From contig NZ_CAJFCI010000077.1 of NCBI RefSeq assembly GCF_904061905.1, positions 121,084 to 185,083 of the forward strand: a DNA stretch of 64,000 bases, in the 5' to 3' direction. The notes under the pieces are model-generated. The model was not told where the DNA came from, made no database searches, and saw nothing but the letters and a program-made list of their open reading frames with translations. The position numbers were made by a program, and so were the translations under genes. Position 1 is the first letter of the stretch. Each line of letters begins with the position of its first letter. Source of the stretch: Zestomonas carbonaria. Lineage in GTDB: Bacteria; Pseudomonadota; Gammaproteobacteria; Pseudomonadales; Pseudomonadaceae. Of this stretch, positions 37,104 through 45,045 are shown one piece after another.

Positions 37104-39773
37104 ATGCGTACCGAACAACCGAAGACCATCTACCTCAAGGACTACCAGGCGCCCGAGTACCTGATCGACGAGACGCACCTGACCTTCGAACTGTTCGAGG
37201 ACCACACCCTGGTCCATGCCCAACTGGTGATGCGCCGCAACCCGGAGCGCGTGGCCGCCACCGGCGTGGCGCTGCCGCCGCTGGTGCTCGACGGCCAGCA
37301 ACTGGAGCTGCTGTCCGTCTCCCTCGACGACGTGGCGCTGGCCCCGGCCGACTACGTGCTGACCGACAGCCACCTGACCCTGCAACCGAAGGCCGAGCGC
37401 TTCGTTGTCGACAGCTCGGTGCGCATCCACCCGGAGAGCAACACCGCGCTGGAGGGCCTGTACAAGTCCGGCGGCATGTTCTGCACCCAGTGCGAGGCCG
37501 AGGGCTTCCGCAAGATCACCTACTACCTCGACCGCCCGGACGTGATGAGCAAGTTCACCACCACGCTGTCCGGCGAACAGCTCAAGTACCCGGTGCTGTT
37601 GTCCAACGGCAACCTGATCGCCAGCGGCGCGGAAGAGGGCGGACGTCACTGGGCGACCTGGGAAGACCCGTTCAAGAAGCCGGCCTACCTGTTCGCCCTG
37701 GTCGCCGGCGACCTCTGGTGCGTGGAGGATGCCTTCACCACCATGAGCGGCCGCGAGGTGACCCTGCGCATCTATGTCGAACCGGAGAACATCGACAAGT
37801 GCCAGCACGCCATGGACAGCCTGAAGAAGGCCATGAAGTGGGACGAGGAGGTCTACGGCCGTGAATACGACCTGGACATCTTCATGATCGTCGCGGTCAA
37901 CGATTTCAACATGGGCGCGATGGAGAACAAGGGCCTCAACATCTTCAACTCCAGTTGCGTGCTGGCCAGGGCCGAGACCGCCACCGACGCCGCCCACCAG
38001 CGCGTCGAGGGCGTGGTGGCCCACGAGTACTTCCACAACTGGTCGGGCAACCGCGTCACCTGCCGCGACTGGTTCCAGTTGTCGCTGAAGGAAGGCTTCA
38101 CCGTGTTCCGCGACGCGGAGTTCAGCGCCGACATGAACTCGCGCACGGTCAAGCGCATCGAGGACGTCGCCTTCCTGCGCACCAACCAGTTCGCCGAGGA
38201 CGCTGGCCCCATGGCCCATCCGGTGCGGCCGGATTCGTTCATCGAGATTTCCAACTTCTACACCCTGACCGTCTACGAGAAGGGCGCCGAAGTGCTGCGC
38301 ATGATCCACACGCTGCTCGGCGCGGAAACCTTCCGCAAGGGCTCGGACCTGTACTTCGAGCGCCATGACGGCCAGGCGGTGACCTGCGACGACTTCGTCA
38401 AGGCCATGGAGGACGCCAGCGGCCTCGACCTCACCCAGTTCAAACGCTGGTACATCCAGGCCGGCACCCCGCGCCTGGCGGTCAGCGAGTCCTACGATGC
38501 GGCGGCGAAGACCTACAGCCTGACCTTCCGCCAGAGCTGCCCGCCGACGCCGGGCCAGAAGGACAAGCAGCCGTTCGTGATCCCGGTCGAGCTGGGCCTG
38601 CTGGATGGCCAGGGCCGCGAACTGCCGCTGCGCCTGCAGGATGAGGAGGCCGCTACCGGCGGCAACCGCGTGCTGTCGGTGACCGAGGCGGAGCAGACCT
38701 TCACCTTCGTCGACATCGCCGAGAAACCGCTGCCCTCGCTGCTGCGCGGCTTCTCCGCGCCGGTCAGGCTGAGCTTCCCCTACGATCGCGACCAGTTGAT
38801 GTTCCTCATGCAGCACGACACGGACGGCTTCAACCGCTGGGAGGCCGGCCAGCAACTCTCCGTGCAGGTGTTGCAGGAACTGATCGGCCAGTACCAGCGT
38901 GGCGAAGCGCTGGCGCTGGACCAGCGTCTGGTCGCCGCGTTGCGCACGGTGCTGGAGAACGAGGCGCTGGACCAGGCGATGGTTGCCGAGATGCTGTCGC
39001 TGCCGAGCGAGGCCTACCTCACCGAGATCAGCGAAGTGGCCGACGTCGATGCCATCCATGCCGCCCGCGAGTTCGCCCGCCGGCAACTGGCTTCGGCGCT
39101 GTTCGAGCCGCTCTGGAAACGCTACCAGGCCAATCGCGAGCAATCCCGGCAGACCACCTACGTGGCCGAGGCCGGCCACTTCGCGCGGCGCAGCCTGCAG
39201 AACATCGCACTGTCCTACCTGATGCTCTCGGAGCGTCCGGAAGTCCTGGCGGCCTGCCTGGAGCAGTACGACGCCTGCGATAACATGACCGAGCGGCTGA
39301 CCGCCCTGGCGGTGCTGGTCAACTCGCCGTTCGCCGAGGAGAGGGCCAAGGCCCTGGCGGCGTTCGCCGAGCACTTCAAGGACAACCCGCTGGTCATGGA
39401 CCAGTGGTTCAGCGTGCAGGCCGCCAGCACCCAGCCGGGCGGGTTGGAGCGGGTGAGGGCGTTGATGGAGCACCCGGCCTTCAACCTGAAGAACCCCAAC
39501 AAGGTGCGCGCGCTGATCGGCGCTTTCGCCGGGCAGAACCTGGTCAACTTCCACAACGCCGACGGTTCCGGCTACCGCTTCCTGGCCGACATCGTCATCA
39601 CCCTCAACGGCTTCAACCCGCAGATCGCTTCGCGGCAACTGGCGCCGCTGACCCGCTGGCGCAAGTACGATGCTTCCCGCCAGACGCTCATGAAGGCCGA
39701 GCTAGAGCGGATTCTCGCTTCCGGCGAGCTTTCCAGCGACGTCTATGAAGTGGTGAGCAAGAGCCTAGCCTAA
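37104..39773 (+). CDS. pepN: Aminopeptidase N (M1 family)
   Basis: PepN is a cytoplasmic zinc aminopeptidase that completes turnover of peptides. From ATG 37104, after an AAGAGG site, it has 889 residues. The M1 signatures are clear: the exopeptidase motif GAMENKGL and the zinc site HEYFH (His307, Glu308, His311) within VVAHEYFHNWSGNRVTCRDW. The long helical C-terminal domain is typical of gammaproteobacterial PepN. A strong terminator follows 20 bp after the stop. Confidence 0.96.
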   Translation: MRTEQPKTIYLKDYQAPEYLIDETHLTFELFEDHTLVHAQLVMRRNPERVAATGVALPPLVLDGQQLELLSVSLDDVALAPADYVLTDSHLTLQPKAERFVVDSSVRIHPESNTALEGLYKSGGMFCTQCEAEGFRKITYYLDRPDVMSKFTTTLSGEQLKYPVLLSNGNLIASGAEEGGRHWATWEDPFKKPAYLFALVAGDLWCVEDAFTTMSGREVTLRIYVEPENIDKCQHAMDSLKKAMKWDEEVYGREYDLDIFMIVAVNDFNMGAMENKGLNIFNSSCVLARAETATDAAHQRVEGVVAHEYFHNWSGNRVTCRDWFQLSLKEGFTVFRDAEFSADMNSRTVKRIEDVAFLRTNQFAEDAGPMAHPVRPDSFIEISNFYTLTVYEKGAEVLRMIHTLLGAETFRKGSDLYFERHDGQAVTCDDFVKAMEDASGLDLTQFKRWYIQAGTPRLAVSESYDAAAKTYSLTFRQSCPPTPGQKDKQPFVIPVELGLLDGQGRELPLRLQDEEAATGGNRVLSVTEAEQTFTFVDIAEKPLPSLLRGFSAPVRLSFPYDRDQLMFLMQHDTDGFNRWEAGQQLSVQVLQELIGQYQRGEALALDQRLVAALRTVLENEALDQAMVAEMLSLPSEAYLTEISEVADVDAIHAAREFARRQLASALFEPLWKRYQANREQSRQTTYVAEAGHFARRSLQNIALSYLMLSERPEVLAACLEQYDACDNMTERLTALAVLVNSPFAEERAKALAAFAEHFKDNPLVMDQWFSVQAASTQPGGLERVRALMEHPAFNLKNPNKVRALIGAFAGQNLVNFHNADGSGYRFLADIVITLNGFNPQIASRQLAPLTRWRKYDASRQTLMKAELERILASGELSSDVYEVVSKSLA

Positions 39774-39792
39774 GACCTGTTCTGGTCTTTTT

Positions 39793-39824
39793 AGTGTTAC
39801 CGGCGATATCCGGTAACACTTTTT
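39793..39824 (+). terminator. Rho-independent terminator of pepN
   Basis: An 11-bp perfect stem, AGTGTTACCGG / CCGGTAACACT, with a 6-base loop (CGATAT) and TTTT after the stem. Confidence 0.93.
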
Positions 39825-40254
39825 GTTACTTATAGGAATAACTCTTTCGATCGCAGCGAGTGTGCCAGCCCTAGGTTAGGGGCGGGCCGCTTGACTGCGC
39901 GCTTTTCCTCTGGCTGTGGTTTTCCCCGGGCTGTGTGGAAGAGTGACAAATCGCGCCAGCTTGTAGGACAAGTTGCGCATCCGACGATGGATTTGTTCAG
40001 TGAATGATCGGTCACAAAATGGCTTTTTTGGTCGATTTAGTGGCGCCGAAAATTTGTCGAGAAAATGGCAATTTGGCACCGCGGTTGCAAAGCCATGGGC
40101 CGATCAAGCCCCGTAATGGTGCAGGCACAAGCGCCAGGGGGACGCAGCAGCGTCACTGACGATTCACTGAAAGCCGCCGTCCGTGCGGTTCACTGCAAGT
40201 CCGGCGATTGGCCTTGCGATAAGAAGAACGATCTGTCCTCGGAGTAGAGCCTCG
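39825..40254. other. AT-richer control region upstream of the DUF1302 operon
   Basis: About 430 bp without a gene, visibly richer in A and T than the surroundings. It contains the inverted repeat CTTGT-AGG-ACAAG (39960-39972) and several AT tracts (for example AAAATGGCTTTTTTGG near 40015), which could serve as enhancer-protein or IHF sites. The sigma-54 promoter lies at 40074-40089. The transcript would have a leader of about 150 bases before ATG 40255. Confidence 0.65.
40074..40089 (+). promoter_or_regulatory. Sigma-54 (RpoN) -24/-12 promoter
   Basis: TGGCAC-CGCGG-TTGCA matches the sigma-54 consensus TGGCAC-N5-TTGCA at every defined base with the exact 5-base spacer. It reads toward the DUF1302 gene and lies about 165 bp before its start. 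Confidence 0.88.
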
Positions 40255-42246
40255 ATGGAATTCAAGTCCAATAGTCCCATGCGTTTTGCGCCGTCCAAGG
40301 CAGGCTTCGCCCTGGCCGGCCTCCTGCCTCTGCTGGTGGCCGCCCAGGCCCAGGCGGTGGAGTTCAGCTTCGCCGACAACGAAATCAGCGGCTCGATCGA
40401 TACCACGCTGTCCTACGGCCAGTTGTGGCGCGTGCAGGGGCGCGACAAGAACAACGACGACATCAATACCAACGACGGCAACCGCAACTTCGACACCGGG
40501 CTGGTTTCCGAGGTCTACAAGATCACTTCCGACCTGGAAGCGACCTACCAGAACTACGGCCTGTTCGTGCGTGGCACCGCTTTCTATGACACCCAGATCA
40601 TGGACAAGCGCAACGACTACCTGGACAACAACAACCCGTCGCAGCCGAGCCAGAGCTTTCCGAAGGACGACCGCTTCACCTACGAGACCCGCCACAAGGC
40701 CGGCCGTAACGCGCAGATCCTCGATGCCTACCTGTACGGCAACTGGGATGTCGCCGACATGCCGGTGACCGGCCGGATCGGTCGCCAGGTGTTCAACTGG
40801 GGCGAAGGCCTGTTCTACCGTGGCGGCATCAACACCACCAACCCGATCGACGCCGCCAAGTTCCGCCTGCCGGGCTCCGAGCTGAAGGAAGTGCTGGTGC
40901 CGGTGGAAGCGCTGAGCTTCAACTTCGGCCTGACCGACAACCTGTCGATGGAAGCCTTCTACCAGTGGAACTGGAAGGAAACCGCGCTGGACCCGGTGGG
41001 CACCTTCTTCTCCGAGACCGACCTGTTCGCCGACGGCGGCAATACCGCCTACACGACGGTGGGCGCGCTGAGCAACCCGCTGTTCCAGACCGTCTACAAC
41101 GCGGCTGTCGGTGGCGGCCTGGGCGTGCCGAACTTCGGTGGCCTGCAGGGCACCCAGTACCTGGACTCCAATGGTGTGTTCAAGGTCGCCCAGGTAGGGT
41201 CGGACATCAACGCCAAGAACGACGGTCAGTTCGGCGTCGCCTTCCGCTATATCGCCGAAGAGCTGAATTCCACCGAGTTCGGTTTCTACTTCGTGAACTA
41301 CCACGCCAAGGAACCGACCATCTACGCTGACCTCAACCGCAGCTACGCCGGTCTGGACATCGACCAGTTGGCCGGTCTCGGTTCTCTCCTCGGCGTCAGC
41401 GCCAGCAGCTATGACGACCTCGTGCAACAGGCAGCGAGCAACCCGCTTGCCGCCCAGGTACTGGGCCTGGTCAACGGCGCCGCCGCCGTGGACTTGGCCA
41501 ACCAGGTCAACGCCCGCCGCGAGTTCGCCGAAGACATCCGCATGTACGGCATGAGCTTCAACACCACCGTGGGCGAAGCCTCGGTGTTCGGTGAACTGGC
41601 CTACCGGCCGAACCTGCCGATCGGCGTCGGCACCACCAACGACCTGCTCGGCGACCTGCTGGGGCAGGCCGCGCTGCTGGCCGATGGGCGGCCGGTCAAC
41701 ATCTCCGGCAAGGAAGTGCGGATCACCGACCAGATCCACAACTCCGAGCGCGTCGAGGTCTTCAACACCTCCCTGGGCAGCATCTACAACTTCGGTCCGG
41801 TGCTGGGCTTCGACTCGCTGTTCGGGGTCGCCGAGCTGGCTTCCGAGCACCTGCGCGGCAGCAGCCTGAAGTACCAGGCCTGGGATGGCACCACCCGTTA
41901 CTACTCCGGCCGTGGCAACACCTCCTACGTCAGCGGCGGCGACCGTGACGACCAGGTCAACAAGAACGCCTACGGCTACACCCTGGTGCTCTCCGGTACC
42001 TGGAACGACGTGTTCGCCGGCGTGAACGTCTCCCCCTACGTCGTCTACAAGGACGACTTCGAGGGCAACTCGCACCAGACCGGCAACTTCATCGAAGGCC
42101 GCAAGGCCTACACCCTGGGCGTCAAGGCCAGCTACCTGAACAGCCTGGAAGCCGAGTTGCAGTACACCGAGTTCTACGGTGCCGGCCAGAACAACGGCGC
42201 GCGCGACCGCGACAACGTCGGCGTCAACGTCAAGTACTCGTTCTAA
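40255..42246 (+). CDS. DUF1302 outer-membrane barrel-like protein
   Basis: A 663-residue precursor with a signal peptide (FALAGLLPLLVAAQAQA/VEF, cleavage about residue 37) after ATG 40255, which has a GGAG site. Alternating-strand sequence with many aromatic and Asn/Gly-Asp turns ends in KYSF with a C-terminal Phe, the outer-membrane barrel signature. It fits DUF1302. I recall the P. aeruginosa ortholog being labelled gbt (glycine betaine transmethylase); nothing here resembles a methyltransferase. It heads the operon with DUF1329 (69 bp gap) downstream of the sigma-54 promoter. Confidence 0.87.
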   Translation: MEFKSNSPMRFAPSKAGFALAGLLPLLVAAQAQAVEFSFADNEISGSIDTTLSYGQLWRVQGRDKNNDDINTNDGNRNFDTGLVSEVYKITSDLEATYQNYGLFVRGTAFYDTQIMDKRNDYLDNNNPSQPSQSFPKDDRFTYETRHKAGRNAQILDAYLYGNWDVADMPVTGRIGRQVFNWGEGLFYRGGINTTNPIDAAKFRLPGSELKEVLVPVEALSFNFGLTDNLSMEAFYQWNWKETALDPVGTFFSETDLFADGGNTAYTTVGALSNPLFQTVYNAAVGGGLGVPNFGGLQGTQYLDSNGVFKVAQVGSDINAKNDGQFGVAFRYIAEELNSTEFGFYFVNYHAKEPTIYADLNRSYAGLDIDQLAGLGSLLGVSASSYDDLVQQAASNPLAAQVLGLVNGAAAVDLANQVNARREFAEDIRMYGMSFNTTVGEASVFGELAYRPNLPIGVGTTNDLLGDLLGQAALLADGRPVNISGKEVRITDQIHNSERVEVFNTSLGSIYNFGPVLGFDSLFGVAELASEHLRGSSLKYQAWDGTTRYYSGRGNTSYVSGGDRDDQVNKNAYGYTLVLSGTWNDVFAGVNVSPYVVYKDDFEGNSHQTGNFIEGRKAYTLGVKASYLNSLEAELQYTEFYGAGQNNGARDRDNVGVNVKYSF

Positions 42247-42315
42247 ACCCACAACTATTAGAAAAGCTGCCGGACGCCCCGGGCGTCCGGCCGATGAATC
42301 CCACGGAGAATTGCA

Positions 42316-43686
42316 ATGCTGAAGAAGCACATGCTGACAGGTGTGGCGATCGCCCTGACGCTGGCCGCGGGCCAGGCGCTGGCGGCGGTTTCGCCGGCGG
42401 ACGCCGCCAAGCTGGGTAACACGCTGACCCCGTTCGGCGCCGAGAAGGCCGGCAACGCGGCCGGCACCATCCCGGAGTGGACCGGTGGCATCACCAAGGC
42501 GCCGGCCGGCTACAAGGGCTCGGGCCAGCATCACCCGGACCCGTTCCCCGGCGACAAGCCGCTGTTCACCATCACCAAGGCCAACCTGGACCAGTACAAG
42601 GCCAACCTGACCCCCGGTCAGATCGCCCTGTTCCAGGCCTATCCGGACAGCTACCAGATGCCGGTGTACCAGACCCGTCGTTCGGGCTCGGCGCCGCAGT
42701 GGGTGTATGACAACACTGTCAAGAACGCCACCACCGCCAGGCTGCTCGACGGCGGCAACGGTTTCGCCGACGCCTACGGTGGCATCCCGTTCCCGATTCC
42801 GCAGAACGGCGTGGAAGCGGTGTGGAACCACATCGCCCGCTACCGCGGCACCTACATCGTGCGCCGTGCCTCGGAAGTGGCGGTGCAGCGCAACGGCAGC
42901 TTCAGCCTGGTGACCTCGCAGCAGGAAGCCCTGTTCAAGTACTACCTGCCGAAGGGCAGCTACGCTGACCTGAACAACATCATGTTCTACTACCTGTCCT
43001 TCACCAAGAGCCCGGCGCGCCTGGCCGGTGGCGCGACCCTGGTGCACGAGACCCTGGACCAGGTGAAGGAACCGCGCCAGGCCTGGGGCTACAACGCCGG
43101 CCAGCGCCGCGTGCGTCGTGCGCCGAACCTGGCCTACGACACCCCGATCGCCGCCGCCGATGGCCTGCGCACCGCCGACGACACCGACATGTTCAACGGC
43201 GCGCCGGATCGTTACGACTGGAAACTGGTCGGCAAGAAGGAAATCTACATTCCCTACAACAACTACCAGGTGACCAGCAGCGAGGTGAAGTACAAGGACC
43301 TGCTCCAGGTCGGCCACCTCAACCCGGCGTTCACCCGCAACGAACTGCACCGCGTCTGGGTGGTGGAGGGAACGCTGAAGTCCGGCGCCCGCCACATCTA
43401 CTCCAAGCGCACCATGTACCTGGACGAGGATAGCTGGCAGGCCGCCGTGATCGACCAGTACGACGGTCGCGGCGAGCTGTGGCGCGTCTCCATCGCCTAC
43501 CTGAAGAACTACTACGAGCTGCCGACCACCTGGTCCGCGCTGGATGTGTTCCATGACCTGCAGTCGCGCCGCTACTACGTGCAGAACCTGGACAACGAGG
43601 AGCCGACCACCATCGACTTCAGCCAGGCGATCCCTGACGATGGCTACTTCAAGCCGGCGGCGCTGCGCCGTCGCGGTACCCGCTGA
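42316..43686 (+). CDS. DUF1329 periplasmic protein
   Basis: A 456-residue precursor with a clear signal peptide (MLTGVAIALTLAAGQALA/AV, about residues 6-23), then the DUF1329 signature (LTPFGAEKAGNAAGTIPEWT, HPDPFPGDKPLFTIT). DUF1329 proteins are predicted to have a LolA/LolB-like lipid-carrier fold and nearly always accompany DUF1302 genes; that relation is from family knowledge. It is the second gene of the sigma-54 operon and is followed by a strong terminator. Confidence 0.88.
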   Translation: MLKKHMLTGVAIALTLAAGQALAAVSPADAAKLGNTLTPFGAEKAGNAAGTIPEWTGGITKAPAGYKGSGQHHPDPFPGDKPLFTITKANLDQYKANLTPGQIALFQAYPDSYQMPVYQTRRSGSAPQWVYDNTVKNATTARLLDGGNGFADAYGGIPFPIPQNGVEAVWNHIARYRGTYIVRRASEVAVQRNGSFSLVTSQQEALFKYYLPKGSYADLNNIMFYYLSFTKSPARLAGGATLVHETLDQVKEPRQAWGYNAGQRRVRRAPNLAYDTPIAAADGLRTADDTDMFNGAPDRYDWKLVGKKEIYIPYNNYQVTSSEVKYKDLLQVGHLNPAFTRNELHRVWVVEGTLKSGARHIYSKRTMYLDEDSWQAAVIDQYDGRGELWRVSIAYLKNYYELPTTWSALDVFHDLQSRRYYVQNLDNEEPTTIDFSQAIPDDGYFKPAALRRRGTR

Positions 43687-43765
43687 GGATGTTCGTCACT
43701 CCCGCGCGAGCGGGAGCGGCCGCTAGCATGTGCCGGGGTCTTTCCGGGCAATATTCTGGCGCCAG

Positions 43766-43798
43766 AAAAAGCCGCTACCCCCGGGTAGCGGCTTTTTT
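43766..43798 (+). terminator. Rho-independent terminator after DUF1329
   Basis: A 10-bp perfect stem, GCCGCTACCC / GGGTAGCGGC, with a CC loop, preceded by AAAAA and followed by TTTTTT, so it may work in both directions. Confidence 0.93.
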
Positions 43799-43944
43799 GC
43801 ATTCGCCAGCCTGATGGCGGGGTAATCAGCGGAGATGCTTAACAAAACATAACGTCCCGCCAATTGTCAGTCATTTCGAAAGCTGGCTAGGATAGGCTGT
43901 CCCTGTGAGACAGCTATACCCATAACAAGAAGGGGGAAGGTTTT

Positions 43945-45024
43945 ATGAGTGAGCCCGTCATGTGGCGCACCCAGTCTACTCGCGTCGAGCCGGCGCTCCG
44001 TATCCGGCCGCCGCTGGCAAAGATTCTGTCGCTGTGTAGTGTGTTGTCCATCTTCGCGTTAGCGACCCTTCCGGCGCATGCCGAAAGCAATGCCGACCCC
44101 GCCGCCTATGCCATCGAATCACCCAAGGCAGCCCGTTCCCTCCTGCTCGATGTCGCCCATGCCGGCAAGCGCCTGGTCGCGGTCGGCGAGCGTGGCCACA
44201 TCCTGTATTCCGACGACGACGGCAAGACCTGGACCCAGTCCAAGGTGCCGACCCGCCAGATGCTGACCGCGGTCACCTTCGTCAACGACAAGCAAGGCTG
44301 GGCCGTCGGCCACGACGCGCAGATCCTCGTGAGCCAGGACGGTGGCGCCACCTGGACCCAGCAGTTCAGCGACATCGAGCGCGAAGAGGGCTCCCCGTTC
44401 CTGGACGTGCTGTTCACCGATGAGAACCACGGCTTCGTCGTGGGTTCCTACGGCGCGCTGTTCACCACCGCCGACGGTGGCAAGAACTGGGAAGACTCGT
44501 CCGACATCCTGGACAACCCGGACGGCTACCACCTCAATGCCATCGCGCAGATCAAGGGTTCCGGCCTGTTCATCGTCGGCGAGATGGGCAGCATGTTCCG
44601 CTCCGCTGACGACGGCGAAACCTGGGAAACCCTGACCGGCCCCTACGAGGGTTCGCTGTTCGGCGTGCTCGGCACCCAGCAGCCCGGCGTGGTATTGGCC
44701 TACGGCCTGCGCGGCAACCTGTACCGTTCCGAGGACTTCGGTTCGAACTGGGAGAAGGTCGAGGTGGAGTCCGCGAATGGCAACGAGCTGGAATACGGCC
44801 TTGCTGGCGGCTCCCTGCTGGATGACGGCAGCATCGTTCTGGTCGGCCACGGCGGCAGCGTGCTGAAGAGCACCGACGATGGCCGCAGCTTCGGCCTGGT
44901 CAACCGCTCCGATCGCCTGTCGCTGTCCTCCGTGGCGGCTTCCTCGAATGGCACCCTGATTCTGGTAGGGCAGGCCGGGGCGCAACTCGCCTCGCCGACT
45001 GGCGCCGAGTTGGGTCAACAATAA
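43945..45024 (+). CDS. YCF48-like Asp-box beta-propeller, exported
   Basis: A 359-residue precursor with a late signal peptide (about residues 28-47, ending LPAHA/ES). It carries a series of about six Asp-box (BNR) repeats: SDDDGKTW, SQDGGATW, TADGGKNW, SADDGETW, SEDFGSNW and STDDGRSF. The closest named relatives are YCF48/HCF136 assembly factors, but here it is a periplasmic companion of the RND transporter gene 21 bp downstream. The start has an AGGGGGAAGG site. Confidence 0.87.
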   Translation: MSEPVMWRTQSTRVEPALRIRPPLAKILSLCSVLSIFALATLPAHAESNADPAAYAIESPKAARSLLLDVAHAGKRLVAVGERGHILYSDDDGKTWTQSKVPTRQMLTAVTFVNDKQGWAVGHDAQILVSQDGGATWTQQFSDIEREEGSPFLDVLFTDENHGFVVGSYGALFTTADGGKNWEDSSDILDNPDGYHLNAIAQIKGSGLFIVGEMGSMFRSADDGETWETLTGPYEGSLFGVLGTQQPGVVLAYGLRGNLYRSEDFGSNWEKVEVESANGNELEYGLAGGSLLDDGSIVLVGHGGSVLKSTDDGRSFGLVNRSDRLSLSSVAASSNGTLILVGQAGAQLASPTGAELGQQ

Positions 45025-45045
45025 TAAGCCTGGGCTTTATGGGAT

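Noticed and set aside
36135..39638. 1167-codon open frame on the - strand opposite DUF2797/pepN
   Set aside because: It spans two real + strand genes with recognised motifs and has antisense-type composition, so it is a GC-driven shadow.
40153..43554. 1133-codon open frame on the - strand opposite DUF1302/DUF1329
   Set aside because: Same reasoning: it covers two signal-peptide-bearing + strand genes and their spacer and carries no motif.
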